From contig NC_092341.1 in assembly GCF_046630445.1 (NCBI RefSeq), forward strand, positions 9,113,501 to 9,177,500: a DNA stretch of 64,000 nucleotides, given 5' to 3'. The stretch comes from Rutidosis leptorrhynchoides (Eukaryota > Streptophyta > Magnoliopsida > Asterales > Asteraceae). The notes under the pieces were generated by a model that saw only the letters and a list, made by a program, of their open reading frames with translations, did no database searches and was not told the origin of the DNA. Each line of letters opens with the position of its first letter. Position 1 is the first letter of the stretch. The position numbers and the translations under genes are program-made. Below, in pieces: positions 46,336 to 59,363 of the stretch.

Positions 46336-48193
46336 TTAAAGCTCTAATGCTTCAATATCTGCGAATGAAACTCCCTCGCGCTGACTAAGTTCCTCCAGGG
46401 CAGGTATGCTAACTTTCTCGACCTCCTTCTTCGCTCTCTCAAGTGCTTCGCGAGCATCATCTGTGGCGCATATTTCTTTCGCCATGTCAGAAGGTAGAGG
46501 TTGAAAAAGATCGCCAAGCTTGCATAATAAATCGTACCACTCACAGCGGGTGGCAAGTTTTGCTGCTTGGGCATACGCTTGAAATTTTTCAGTGGCTGGA
46601 TTGGAGTCCATCACTTTATCTGTGAAAGTCGGGAGATACTTGACCAGCTGTGCGAAATTTTGTTCCGCAGTTTTCGCCCTCTTTTTGAGAATGGCATTCT
46701 CTTCCGCAGCCTTTTTTAACCGCGCCTCAGCCCTTTGTGCTTTTCTCTTGCTAGCATTGGCAATCTTCACAACATTATCATATTCATCCGAAATTTCGGT
46801 GTAACGCTCCATACTGTCTACAGTGAGGCAAATTGCGTTATAGCAATTATGAAATCGTTGCCTTGTAGCTTCAGGATATGATAAATTGCGGTATTGCTCT
46901 TTTGTATCCTTTGGGATAAATTTGTAAAGTTTGCGGTATAGTTGATTGGCCAGTTCTGCTGCTGCGGTTTCTTCCACATCATCTTCTCATTCCTCTTCTC
47001 GATTAGATGCTTCTGCATCCGAAGGAAGTGATAAATTTTCGCGACCCGGCTCTTCAAGAACATCTGTAGGGATGCTCCCTCTGATGTTGTAGAGCGGGGT
47101 GGTTTCAGCGGATGACTCTGAAAGAACAACTATAACTAGATAAACAAATGTAGTGAATCTATGCGAAAATAACAAAGCGCATAATGAATGAATACTACGA
47201 ACTTAGCAATCGCTTACTTGTTTCTTGTTCAGAAAGAGACCGTAGTCGTCTTTTGCGTGGAGTGGGGGCACCTTCCACAACTTTTCGTTTGCCGGGGTCC
47301 TCGCCACCAGTAATATAACATGTATTGATGATTGGCTCATCAATAAGTATAATCTCGCCGTCGACATTTTTTAGGTGACGAGCAGGGCTGATCCTGCTGA
47401 TATCGGTAGACCTCATGACAAGGTCAAGAGCAATCACTGCGAAAATATAAACATATAGTGTTATGTGAAGCAAAAATATACTGCGAAATGTATGAAAAGT
47501 ATTATGCGATAAGTTTAAGGGAAATACCATTTTTTCCTGGTCAACCAAAAGCGCGTCATAGTCGCTCCATGGCCATTGAATTGAAACTCTGCCAATTAGG
47601 CCTGCGTTTTTTAGTGTCTTGAGAATATCATGCTCAAGATCATCAAGTACAGGTTTCTCATTGAGATTGGGATCAAGTTCTGTACACCATGTTTTTGGTA
47701 TGTTACTGTCCACATTCGCGGTGTCGTTAATATAAAAGAAAGAACCGCGCCAGTTGCCGATTGAGTCTTTTGGCGAAATCATTGTACCCAGTTTGCTGCG
47801 GAATGAAAACCATCCCACATCGTATAAAATCATACTGTTACACGTGCGAAACACGTTTAGCAGCGGTTGTACGTTGGTGGCATTGCAGTACATCTCGAAC
47901 AGCGCAATTTTATTAACCGCATTCAGATGCAATTGTGCCACAGCAATATTATAATACTCACATACACTGCGGAAGAATTGAGTTAGTGGAAATCGTAGGT
48001 TGCCCTGTGAGATGGCAGCCTCATAAACAGAAATCATCCCCTTAGGGGGAGTGTCAGCCCGTTGTTCAGCTGCGGGTGCGGTAGGAACAAATTGGGCAAG
48101 TGGCGGATACCACTCTTGTAGGGTTCGGAGTTTTGATTCCGTCATATACGAAACATAACCCCCAGGAGTATGCATAGATGAAGACGACGCCAT
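46336..48193 (-). CDS. Element 4 antisense gene (putative gypsy-type transposon protein)
   Basis: Coding blocks on the strand opposite to gag. The block at about 47.5-48.19 kb starts MASSSSMHTPGGYVSYMTES and contains PLTQFFRSVCEYYNIAVAQL and WRGSFFYINDTANVD, resembling the plant 'putative gypsy type transposon' domain (PF04195-like) known from antisense ORFs of Tat elements. A basic block (PGKRKVVEG, PRKRRLRSLSEQE) is at about 47.2-47.43 kb. The distal block (46336-46977) is a long coiled coil rich in A/K/E (AEARLKKAAEENAILKKRAK). GT and AG signals between the blocks suggest introns, which an antisense transcript could retain or splice. As a fossil part it may carry breaks. Function unknown; assignment is from recall of the family. 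Confidence 0.7.
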
Positions 48194-48639
48194 TTGTAAT
48201 AAGGAAAATAAATCGGAAGTTGGAATTGAAGAAATTAAAGGTTGGATTCGTTAATTGCTTGGTACGATTGTGATTAGATGAATTTGATTGAAAATGAAAT
48301 CGAGCGAGAAAGCGTAAAGTTTTTATGCGGATTATTCAGCTATTTATAATTGGAATTAGGGCGAGCAAGTGGAAAGGGTAATCATTACATTTAAACGGCT
48401 GAAATTTCCGCAACATGTAAACGGTAAATTTCTAACCGTTACAGCGTATTGATTTGACAGAATGGCGAAAGTTACCATTGTAATTACGTGTTGGGCCTAA
48501 TAAAAACAACGGTAATAAATGGACGGTAAAAATTATAAAATATTGCTTGTGAAATATTTTAATAAGCACTTCTTTATTTTTAGAGTTTATCATGATACAT
48601 TTGCTTCGCAAAAATGTATCATAATAAACTGGGGGGACT
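48194..48639 (-). promoter_or_regulatory. Upstream region of the antisense gene, element 4
   Basis: Roughly 450 bp between the antisense ATG and the 3' LTR, free of ORFs on the minus strand. It should hold the promoter of the antisense transcript unless the 3' LTR itself acts in reverse. The plus-strand side ends in the polypurine tract at 48628-48639. Inference only. Confidence 0.35.
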
Positions 48640-49132
48640 TGATCATATACATAGCGTTGTATATGTATATTTTATTTGCTACAGGCCAAGAGCAGAATTA
48701 CGCGGACCCTAAAGCCAAGATATGCAATATTCGCTGAAAATAAAGTGCAGCAGTTATGTATCCGCGTTAATAAGAGACTGCGGTTTAATCCGCTGAGTTT
48801 TCGCGGATGGTTAGGTAATTCGCAGACCGCGGATATCTTGAATACTATAAATAGGGAGCATGGCCTCTCATTTATAGGTTGTTGATTCTCTGCCATTTTG
48901 CCCAGGCCTTTGTAATTTCCACTTGTGATCTTGCCCAAGGGATTCTTACATCGCGCAAAGGTGAATTATGCTAATTAACAATCAAGACCGGGTTGGGGTG
49001 GTTGATCACTTGATAGTTAAAGTGAAAGACGATCATCGGGGCCCAAAATAATCATCAAACATTCCATCCTCCATTATAATCTTATTGCACTCAATCCATA
49101 ATTAAGTAACCTCGCTAATTAAGGATTGATCA
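48640..49132 (+). repeat. Element 4, 3' LTR
   Basis: 493 bp, homologous over its length to 42414-42903 with roughly a dozen differences, mostly C/T and G/A changes as expected from methylated-cytosine decay. It is followed by the ATAAG duplication. Confidence 0.9.
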
Positions 49133-50699
49133 ATAAGATAGGTGCGGTGGTTAACTTCTTTTTCAAGGTTTGAAATGCTGATTCCTGTTCAGGTTCCCAA
49201 ATGAACTTCTTCCCTTTGTGAGTCAGCGCGGTCAAAGGCCGCGCAATCAGAGAGAAACCTTCAATAAATCTTCGGTAGTAACCGGCGAGGCCTAAAAATT
49301 GGCGGATATGAGTCGGAGTAGTGGGGGGTCTCCCACTTGCTGATAGCTTCAATCTTTGCGGGATCGACTTTGATACCCTGGTCGCTCACAACATGACCCA
49401 GAAATTGGAATTCCTTCAACCAAAACTCACACTTGGAGAATTTTGCATAAAGTTGCTCTTGTCTCAAGAGTTCCAACACTAGACGAAGATGTTGCTCACG
49501 TTCTTATTCGCTTTTTGAGTAGATGAGGATATCATCTATGAAAACGATAACGAACTTATCCAGGTATGGCTTGCATACACGATTCATGAGATCCATGAAT
49601 ACGGCAGGTGCGTTGGTTAAACCGAATGGCATCACAAGAAACTCATAATGACCATAGCGAGTCCTGAATGCAGTCTTCATCATGTCGCTCTCTTTCACCC
49701 TCAACTGGTGATAACCGGATCGCAAATCGATCTTAGAGTAAACGCTCGATCCTTGTAGTTGATCAAAAAGATCGTCAATTCGGGGAAGAGGATACCAATT
49801 CTTGATCGTTAATTTGTTGAGTTCACGGTAGTCGATACACATGCGAAAGGATCCATCCTTCTTCTTCACAAACAGAACGGGCGCGCCCCAAGGCGAGAAA
49901 CTTGGTTGGATAAATCCGCGGTCTAGCAGTTCTTGTAATTGGCTCTGCAACACTTGCATCTCGGAAGGTGCGAGTCGATAAGGTGCGCGAGCTACAGGTG
50001 AAGCTCCTGGCACTAAATCAATCTGAAACTCCACTACTCTCGGTGGCGGAAATCCAGGCAATTCTTCCAGGAAGACATCAGAAAATTCGTTCACAATTCG
50101 TACATCACCCACACTCTTCACTTCGGTTTCTAACGTTTTCACATGTGCCAAAACAGCAAGACGTCCTTTCTTCATGATCTTTTGCACTTTCATGCAACTA
50201 ATGAGATTCATTCTCGAGCTACATCTCTATCCGTAAATAATCACTGGCTCACCATTTCCGTACGGTATACGAAGAGCTTTATCTCCACAGATAATGTCAG
50301 CCCTTATCTTGGTCAACCAGTCCATACCGACAATAACATCAAAGCTTCCCAACTTAATGGGTATCAAGTCAATCTCGAAATCCACACCAGCTATATTGAT
50401 AATAGCTCCTCGGCTAACTTGGTCAACTTTCTCAAGTTTTCCTTTTGCTACCTCTACAAGCATACTCTCCTTTAAAGGAATTAACAACCAATTTATCTTA
50501 GAGCAAAAGTGTCTATATAAATAACTTCTATCGGCACCAGTATCAAATAGGACAGAAGCTAATAGATTGTTGATAGTGAATATACCTGTGACCAAGTCGG
50601 GGTTCTCACGGGCATCCCTTGCATTTACGTTGAAAGCTCTGCCACGTGGTGGTCCGCCGTCCTTTCGTTTGTTGGGACACTCATTTCTGAAGTGGCCCG
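49133..50699 (-). pseudogene. Element 3 RT, protease and gag zinc-knuckle part
   Basis: Fossil coding region, a few breaks. RT lies at about 49.2-50.0 kb ([30 protein letters not shown]), protease at about 50.25-50.6 kb (LFDTGADRSYL, IVGMDWL), and the second half of a gag zinc knuckle (GHFRNECPNKRKDGGP) at about 50.63-50.70 kb, where element 5 inserted. The matching other half of gag lies across element 5, at 62722. Confidence 0.85.
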
Positions 50700-53600
50700 T
50701 GTGATGCCCCGAACAAAACCATCGTGTAAGAATCATCAACAACAGGATCATTACAAGGTCAAATACTATATGCGGTTTCAAAAGAAATTTGCATTCGTGA
50801 ATAAAGGTGATGTCTTAACCAACATCAAATGTCATACAACAAAAGTGTGCTTCAATGAATAGAAGCAATTAGTAATAGTACGTGACCCAATGGTCATTAC
50901 AAATCATTGTTTCAAAAGGTAACATAGTTTGAATGCAAATACAACGTTTCATGCGGTGACAACTCTAACAAGCGCATCGGGTGTCTACAAAGCATGACTA
51001 GTACAGCGAAAGCAAGCAAACCTTAAGCACCTGAGAAAAACATGCTTGAAAACGTCAACACAAAGGTTGGTGAGCTATAGTTTAAGTATAACAGTAATGT
51101 AAGGTAGGCCATGAGATTTCAGTGCTTCAACAACGTTTCAAAACAGTATGAAAAGTATATGTATAACCGTGTGCACTTGGTAACTAACTTAACGTTTATC
51201 ACCCCCTAAAAGTACACTTGGCGAGTGCGTATGTTTACGAAGTATTAAACACCCATTAAATGCTAGCGCTACTAGCCCGAGTGGGGATGTCAAACTCTAT
51301 GGATCCATATCTAAGATTCGCGTTCACCGGTTCAAAGACCAATGACTAAACGTTACCGAGCTAAGGGGAAAGCTTATGCCGTTGTATAACCCACACATAT
51401 ATAAAGTTTAAGTACTCATTCCTAGTATGTAAAACATAAAATGCGCATCTATTCTCAGTTCCCAAAATAGTTAAAGTAAAAAGGGATGCTATAACTCACA
51501 GTGGAAAAGTAGTAGTAAAGTTGACTTGGAAAAAGTAAGCAAGTACGTTTGTCCAAAAGGTCCTCAACCTAAGTCAAAAGTTACTAAGTTAGTAAATCGT
51601 CCCAATAGGTTTAAATGTATGTAAATTAGGTCTTAAGTATCATCATCATTCATCATTAAATCAAAAAGTGCAAAGTAAGTTTCGTTCATGAAAAGAGTTT
51701 AAAACAAAGTCTGAATTCGATCAGTCGCCACGGACTCTATACAAACTAAATTGAGGTGAGACTAGTGGCCATGGCTCCGTATATAAGTCCTTTAGTTGCT
51801 ATAAAAATTTCAGAACCAAACTCGTCTTCGTTTGACCGTGGCGATGGTTTAAGTGCGAGTAGGTCAGAATTTTCAGCACAACGTTAAAAGGACATAGTGA
51901 CGTTCGGAGGGCCATAGATCCTAAACCGTAGCTCGGATTAAGACGAGTCTTAAACGAAAAATTATCTACTCGAACAGATATAACTGAAAATCAACTTTAT
52001 AGTAGACCAGGTAGTCTGATAAGTTCCAGAAATAGTAGGTAAATGTGTTCCAGTGGGTTCTTGGTGCTTGATGCTCATCACGGTTCTCATCCTTGATGTG
52101 TATAGCTTCAAGTGTACAACTCGTTGATGGGTTTGCATCATCTTAGCCAAGTTTTAACCATCATAACACTAGTGTAAGTCTATGATAAGTTGCACAACTC
52201 ACTTAAGAGTTGTATATAGTTTGATGAACCAAAGTTACATCAAGATCTTAGATCCGACACATACATGAACTTTAAAAGTAATATTAAGCTACAAACTTGA
52301 AAGTCAACTAAATAATCAAGATCTTAAGTTGTAGAACATAGTTCTTAGTTAGATCTTGAAGATCCAAGACCCAAAAGTCTAGATCTAAAGTTACTAAGTT
52401 AAATCCTAAGTCATAACACTTGAATCTTTACTTTAATGAAACCATAAGTTATGAAACTTAGATTCTCATCTTGTAAAGTGTATGCAAGCTTACAAGCTCT
52501 TGTTTACAACAAAATAAGAAGACCATAAGATATAGAAACTTAGATCTATCAAAAGTATATGAAGTTGTAACTTAGAAAGTTAAACTTCCATGTTCTTGAA
52601 CTTACAAAGTTAACTTTGGTTCAAGAAAAATGAGATCAAGATTAACTAGTAATACTTGACCATGCTTACAACAATCACAACGTTAAAGCATGAATAAAAG
52701 GAAGAAATAAACTAATCTACAAGTTACAAGTTCATGATTGTTCATACTTTAAAGATTCAAGCCAAGGCTTTGATCTTTAAGAAAGTAAACCTTAAGTTTA
52801 CAAACATGGATTCAAGTATGGTTTCTACAACTCATGAACTTTAAATCTTTAAAACATTAAGTGTAGAACCATAAACGAGAAAGTTTAGATTCTTTGTTCT
52901 TGGTTCTTTACAACAAAAGATGAAAGTAACCAAGATTAGATGAAGATACAAGTTATAAAACTTGATCTTTAACAAAGATAAACAACAAGTAAGTAATCAA
53001 CAACAAAGAACAAGTAATCAAAACAAGCAAATGATGATGATGTATATGTATATATTTTGGTTTTTACAAGAAAAAAGAAGAAGAAAAAGCTCAAGTTACT
53101 TACAAAGTAGAGAGCAAATGAGAGAAAATGAGAAGTAAGTTTGTGTGTGTGAAAAAGTGAATTGAAATGAGAGAATAAGTAACCAAAATTTGAAAGCAAA
53201 ACTCCTCCCCATGTGAGCCAAGGCTGACGGTTTCCACAATAAAAAGGGGGAGGGAAAAGTCCACTAGTTACTTGCATGTATTTAGCTCAAAATGGTATAA
53301 AGTTAAGTTTTTATGGGAAAGTGTTGTAAGTTTACATGTAACTAGCCTCCTTACTTCACTAACCATTCTAGTTTCATCTAAATGTGATACTGGCATAATA
53401 AGATTGGCTAAATTAGTCCATTAAGTGTGTAGGGTGGGCTTCTAAGTCCATGTACATTTATAAAGCCCAAGTATGTAAATAAGTAACAACTAAATAAACA
53501 AAGCCCAAGTAATTAACTAGTAACCTTAGTTAATTAAAAATGATTAATAATAAATAATCATGAATGTAAATAATATTTGAAAATATTATTCGTGAAAAGT

Positions 53601-53737
53601 ACGCGTGTCACAAAGACGTGTCGGGCCATGTAAAGTCAAGTACGATAACAAGTAAACGTATAAAAATACATTTATTAATGGGCAAGTATTAATAATAAAT
53701 ATTATTAATAAAAGTTGGAATTTCCAGGGTCATTACA
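50700..53737 (-). repeat. Element 5, 3' LTR
   Basis: 3,038 bp. The plus strand starts TGTGATGCCCC and ends CCAGGGTCATTACA. Homologous to 59699-62721 and to element 3's LTR. Short ORFs inside (for example 51962-52150 and 52969-53277) are AT-rich artefacts. Confidence 0.92.
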
Positions 53738-53773
53738 TTACCCACCTGTTAAAGAAAATTTTGTCCCGAAATT

Positions 53774-56700
53774 TTAAGCTGAGGTAGATGGAGGAGTTGG
53801 GAAAAGGTGAGGATACTTCAGCATCATTTGATCCTCTCGTTCCCAGGTAAACTCAGGTCCTCGTTTGGCATTCCATCGTACTCGGACGATCGGGATCTTG
53901 TTGTGTTTCAAAGTTTTGACCTCACGGTCCATAATTTCAACAGGCTCTTCCACGAAGTGGAGTTTGTCGTCAATCGTAAGTTCCTCCAATGGTATGACAT
54001 GTTCCGGTTCAGCAAGACACTTCTTCAAATTTGATACATGAAAAGTAGGATGAACTGAGCTCAATTGTGTTGGAAGATCCAAACGGTAAGCAACGGGTCC
54101 AACACACTCCAAGATTTCAAAAGGACCAATGTATCGCGGGTTTAACTTTCCTCGTTTTCCAAAACGAATTACACCCTTCCAAGGTGCAACCTTCAACATT
54201 ACACGGTCACCCACGTTGAATTCGAAGTCCTTACATTTAAGGTCTGCATAACTCTTTTGGCGATCACGGGCCGTCTTAAGTCTCGCTTGAATCTGGACAA
54301 TCTTCTCAGTTGTTTCCTGGACTATCTCGGGTCCGATGATTTGCGTTTCGCCTACTTCGGTCGAACAAATAGGAGATCGGCACTTGCGGCCATACAGCAC
54401 TTCAAAAGGTGCGGCATTAATACTCGAATGATAACTGTTGTTGTAAGAGAATTCGGCTAGCGGCAAATGCCTTTCCCAGGCCTTTCCGAAATCAATAACA
54501 CATGCACGTAACCTGTCCTCCAAAGTCTGAATTGTGCATTCGCTCTGACCATCGGTCTGTGGGTGATAAGCAGTACTCATGTCGAGACGAGTTCCCAAGG
54601 CTTCTTGCAAAGAACGCCAAAATCTAGAAGCAAAACGGGGATCGCGATCTGATATGATTGATAAAGGTACACCATGATGAGATACAACCTATTTGATGTA
54701 TAGTTGAGCGAGTCTCTCCATCGTATCTGTTTCCTTCATGGCTAGGAAGTGTGCAGATTTGGTAAGACGGTCAACGATAACCCAGATGGAATCGTATCTG
54801 CCCACCGTCTTTGGTAGCTTAGTAATGAAATCCATTGTTATCCTTTCCCACTTCCATTGTGGGATTTCCGGTTGTTGAAGTAATCCAGAGGGCCTCTGAT
54901 GCTCGGCCTTTACTTTCAAGCAAGTCAAACATTTCCCAACATAAGTTGCAACATCCTTCTTAAGATTCGGCCACCAGTACTGTTCCTTAAGATCGTGGTA
55001 CATTTTTCCCGCTCCGGGATGAATCGAATATCTCGACTTGTGGGCTTCATCTAGTATAAGGTTTCGTAGGTCTCCATAATAAGGTACCAAAATTCTTTCG
55101 GCGAAGTACCGAAGTCATGTCTCCTTAACCTCGAATCGAGAGACGAGTATGTTCAAATGTTCATGAGATTTATTCTCCTCCTTGAGAGCCTCATCTTGGG
55201 CCACTCGGATCTGGCTGTTGAGATTTGAATGGATGGCGATGTTCAGAGCCCGTACACGAAGAGGTACCGTCCTCTCCTTTCGGCTTAAAGCGTCAGCTAC
55301 AACATTGGCCTTGCCAGGGTGATAACGAAGTTTACAATCATAGTCGTTCAGCATTTCGATCCATCGAAGTTGTCTCATATTCAGTTGATTCTGATCAAAG
55401 ATGTGTTGGAGGCTTTTATGATCGGTGAAAATAGTGCTCTTAGTTCCATAAAGATAATGTCTCCACAGTTTTAATGCAAAGACAACGGCTCCAAGCTCGA
55501 GAACATGCGTAGTGTAATTTTACTCATGAATCTTCAGTTATCGGGAGGCGTAAGCGATAACCTTTGTGCGTTGCATCAGTACACAACCAAAACCACTTTT
55601 TGAAGCATTGCAATAAATGACAAAATCGTCACTACCTTCAGGAAGTGATAAGATAGGTGCGGTGGTTAACTTCTTCTTCAAGGTTTGAAATGCAGATTCC
55701 TGTTCGGGTTCCCAAATGAACTTCTTCCCTTTGTGAGTCCGCGAGGTCAAAGGACGAGCAATCAGAGAGAAACCTTCAAAAAATCTTCGGTAGTAACCGG
55801 CGAGGCCTAAAAATTGGCGAATATGCATCGGAGTAGTGGGGGTTTCCCACTTGCTGATAGCTTTAATCTTGGCAGGATCAACTTTGATACCCTGGTCGCT
55901 CACAACATGACCCGAAAATTGGACTTCCTTCAACCAAAATTCACACTTGGAAAATTTCGCATAAAGTTGCTCTTGTCTCAAGAGTTCCAACACTAGACGA
56001 AGATGTTGTTCATGTTCTTCTTCGCTCTTGGAGTAGATGAGGATATCATCTATGAAGATGATAACGAACTTATCCAGGTATGGCTTGCAGACACGATTTA
56101 TGAGATCCATAAACATGGCAGGTGCGTTGGTTAAAACGAATGGCATTACGAGAAACTTATAACGACCATAACGAGTTCGAAATGCAGTCTTCATCACATC
56201 ACTCTCCTTCACCCTCAACTGGTGATAACCGGATCGTAAATTGATCTTTGAGTAAACGCTCGATCCTTGTAGTTGATCAAAAAGATCGTCAATTCTGGGA
56301 AGAGGAGACCGATTCTTGATCATCAATTTGTTGAGTTCATGGTAGTCGATACACATACGGAAGGATCCGTCCTTCTTCTTCACAAATAAAATAGGTGCGC
56401 CCCAAGGCGAGAAACTTGGTTGGATAAATCCACGGTCTAGCAGTTTTTGTAATTGGCTCTGCAACTCTTGCATTTCGGAAGGTGCGAGTTGATAAGGTGC
56501 GCGAGCTACAGGTGCAGCTCCTGGCACTAAGTCGATCTAAAACTCTACTGCTCTTGGTGGCGGCAATCCAGGAAATTCCTCTGGAAAGACATCAGAAAAT
56601 TCGTTCACGATCCGTACTTCATCCACGCTCTTCACTTCGGTTTCTGATGTTTTCACATGGGCTAGAACAGCAAGACTTCCTTTCTTCATGATCTTTTGCA

Positions 56701-58190
56701 CTTTCATGCAACTAATGAGATTTAGTTTCGAGCTACATCTCTCTCCGTAAATAATCAGTGGCTCACCGTCTCCGTGTGGTATACGAAGAGCTTTATCTCC
56801 ACAGATAATGTCAGCCCTTATCTTGGTCAACCAATCCATACCGACAATAACATCAAAGCTTTCCAACTTAATGGGTATCAAGTCAATCTCGAAATCCACA
56901 CCAGCTATGTTGATAATGGCTCCTCAGCTAATATGGTCAACTTTCTCAAGTTTTCCATTGGATACCTCTACAAGCATACTCTCCTTTAAAGGAACTAACG
57001 ACCAATTTATCTTATCGCAAAAGTGTCTACATACATAACTTCTATTGGCACCAGTATCAAACAGAACAAAAGCTAATAGATTGTTGATAGTGAATATACC
57101 TGTTACCAAGTCGGGGTTCTCACGAGCATCCCTTGCATTTACATTGAAAGCTCGTCCACTCGGTGGTCCGCCGTCCTTTCGCTTGTTGGGATACTCATTT
57201 CTGAAATGGCCCATCTGTCCGCATTCATAACACTTTCTCGGTCCATTGGGGTTCGGCTTCCCAGTCATGGTGGTGATCTTGCAGTCCCTGCCAATATGCC
57301 CGGTCTTTTTGCACTTTTCACAAACAACGTTACAATACCCGGTATGGTGCTTGTAGCACCTCTTACACTGTGGTAGAGTACCCTTGTAGTTGGGGTTCGA
57401 GTTGGTGTTCGGATTGGGATTCCCACCGTTGTTGTGCCTCTTAGCGGGGGTTTGATCATAGACTCTACCCTTGTTATTATCTCACTTACGCTTATCACTA
57501 CTACCCGCTTCGGATTTTGCCTTTTTCGGTTCATCGATGATGATTTGGTTCATTAAGGTATGCGCCATGCGCATTGCTTCCTGGACATTGGGTGGCTTAG
57601 ACGAGGTGACATTTCCCTTAATGGACTTAGGAAGTCCCCACAAGTACCTTTCCATACGCTTAAACTCCGGGGTAACCATGGTAGGACACATCAGGGCTAA
57701 TTCTAGATACCTACGGTTGTAACCATCGAGGTCGTTTCCCACAACCTTCAACTGCATAAACTCAATCTCCATTTTTTGGATCTCGGTCCTAGGGAAATAT
57801 TCTTCAATCATGGCCCCCTTGAAATCTTCCCACGATGTAGCATACGCCTCGTCAATACCCTTTGCTTGAGCCAGAGTGTTCCACCAAGTTAGTGCGCCGT
57901 CTGACAGCGTACATGAAGCATACTTGGTTTTGTTCGCCTCTGAGCAATTACTAACTCGAAACACAGATTCTAATTTCTCAAACCACCTAGTGAGACCAAC
58001 AGGCCCCTCCGTTCCACTAAAGCGCTTGCAGCTTTGAAACTCTTTGTATGTACACCCATTACGAATGCGCTGGATAACCAGTGGCGGTGGAGCTTAGGGG
58101 TTCATTTCCGCTAAAGCTGCGGTGACTCGTTCATTGATCATTTCCTCGATTTGGGCTGCGGTGAGTGTTGATCTTCCGTTGGCCATGATG
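53774..58190 (-). pseudogene. Element 5 gag-pol remnants
   Basis: Fossil coding region with several breaks. From 5' to 3' on the minus strand: gag from about 58.19 kb (start MANGRSTLTAAQIEEMI) with a Gag core near 57.5-57.96 kb; zinc knuckle CYECGQMGHFRNEC near 57.2 kb; protease (LFDTGANRSYVC, IVGMDWLTKIRADI) at about 56.7-57.1 kb; RT ([10 protein letters not shown]) at about 55.9-56.5 kb; RNase H at about 55.4-55.7 kb; integrase ([44 protein letters not shown]) at about 54.4-55.1 kb; and the chromodomain-like tail ([19 protein letters not shown]) near 53.8 kb. Very similar to element 1's polyprotein in the pol part, hence Tekay/Del-like. Confidence 0.9.
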
Positions 58191-58483
58191 TTCTAAACAA
58201 AATTTTTGACTCAAGTCAAAATCCGGTATTCAAATAGTAATAATACAGTATATGGTAACCAACATGGAATCAACACATCACATGTTTATTAAGTAATGCA
58301 ACCAGGTACAAATACCACAGAATCATCATACAGTAACGTAATTAGAACACCGTGCAAGAATTAAACAACACAAAGTTCCATTCATTAATAATAAGTTGCA
58401 TACATCCGCATAGTTTCGTACAATACATAAGTGAAACATAAAACTACAAATGAGATTACATAATGAAATCTACTACAAAAGCC

Positions 58484-59363
58484 CTACGGTGATGGTGGGT
58501 GTAGGATGTCCATAACGTGAGACATCTGGTCCTCGAGCTCAGCTACCCAAGCACGGAGGATCTCCACCTCTCTCATCAGTTCCTCGACAGAGGGAGATGG
58601 TGGGGCAGGCGGTGCAGTTGGTGCAGGTGGTGCTGGTGGAGCTGGTGGTGCAGACGGTCCGGCTCCAGAAGTAGAGGCTGTAAAGCGGTAAGGCTTACAG
58701 ATGAAGGGATCAGCAGGATACGGCACAAGCCGCTTACGAGCGGTAACTCTACGACGCCGACCATGAGCGTCAATGAATGGTCGACCTCCATTAATCCCTG
58801 GAATGACGGTACCATCGAAACGGTACCTCTTCTTCGGCGGGGTAGAGGGTGGCTGTACAGGTGCATCATCAGGGTCCTCATCTGAATCCTCGTCACTAGA
58901 GTCGTCAGAGGATGAGTCGTCGGGTGAAGAATCAGCGGATGATGGGTCGTCTAGATTAGCTGGGGGTGGCTGCACGGGTGGCTCTCCTCGGGCGTCCATC
59001 ATCTGTCGGTATCTGCCGAGCCCGATCAGCACGAGACGTCCATCAGGAAGGCGTCGGCACCAATGGTTATGCTCATTACGGACTGGACCTTCCCCAAGTT
59101 CCATGGGAATCACAGCACCACCGGGATGGTGCTGTGGCTCTAGAGGTCCTGGGGCAAGTGGAGCTGGAATCTCCTGTAGGCCCTCGGCTCTGTCTGAGGT
59201 AATCACTGGGCTGGGTGCATGGCTACTAGCTCCGGAGGACGAAGCGCCTGAGTCACTGGAGGGTGTCGATGACGGGATCTGAGAATCAGCAACGATGGCA
59301 GTGAGGTGGCTGATGAGTCTGTGTCACTGTCCAAAATGATGACAGGTGGAATATCCGACATCT
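58484..59363 (-). CDS. Extra ORF between 5' LTR and gag of element 5
   Basis: A coding-like block of about 240 codons (58484-59206), with a likely N-terminal piece starting MSDIPPVIILDSDTDSS near 59.36 kb. It has no match I recognise. Visible parts: a segment with PDGRLVLIGLGRYRQMMDA; a very acidic, Ser/Asp-rich run (SSPDDSSSDDSSDEDSDEDP); basic residues (HGRRRRVTARKR); an Ala/Pro-rich linker (PSAPPAPPAPPAPTAPP); and a C-terminal predicted coiled coil (SVEELMREVEILRAWVAELE). Such an ORF is not part of the standard chromovirus plan and is absent from element 1, whose leader is only about 420 bp. It may be an accessory protein or captured host sequence. As part of a fossil it need not be intact. 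Confidence 0.6.

Larger units (their letters stand above)
42414..49132 (+). mobile_element. Element 4: non-autonomous Tat-like LTR element with antisense gene
   Basis: A 6,719-bp element inside the RNase H region of element 3, flanked by ATAAG (42409-42413 and 49133-49137). LTRs are 42414-42903 and 48640-49132 (about 490 bp, TGATCATATAC to GGATTGATCA, roughly 2-3% apart, so on the order of a million years old). The primer site TGGCGCCATCCGTGGGA (42906-42922) is of the kind used by Tat-lineage and related large non-autonomous elements. The polypurine tract CTGGGGGGACT precedes the 3' LTR. Plus strand: gag and protease (43055-45602) with breaks. No RT, RNase H or integrase is seen. Minus strand: a separate gene (46336-48193). 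Confidence 0.9.

Noticed and set aside
58517-59282. Plus-strand ORFs opposite the pre-gag ORF of element 5
   Set aside because: They are shadows of the GC-rich minus-strand ORF; low-complexity Ser/Gly/Cys/Trp composition mirrors the antisense Pro/Ala/Asp codons.
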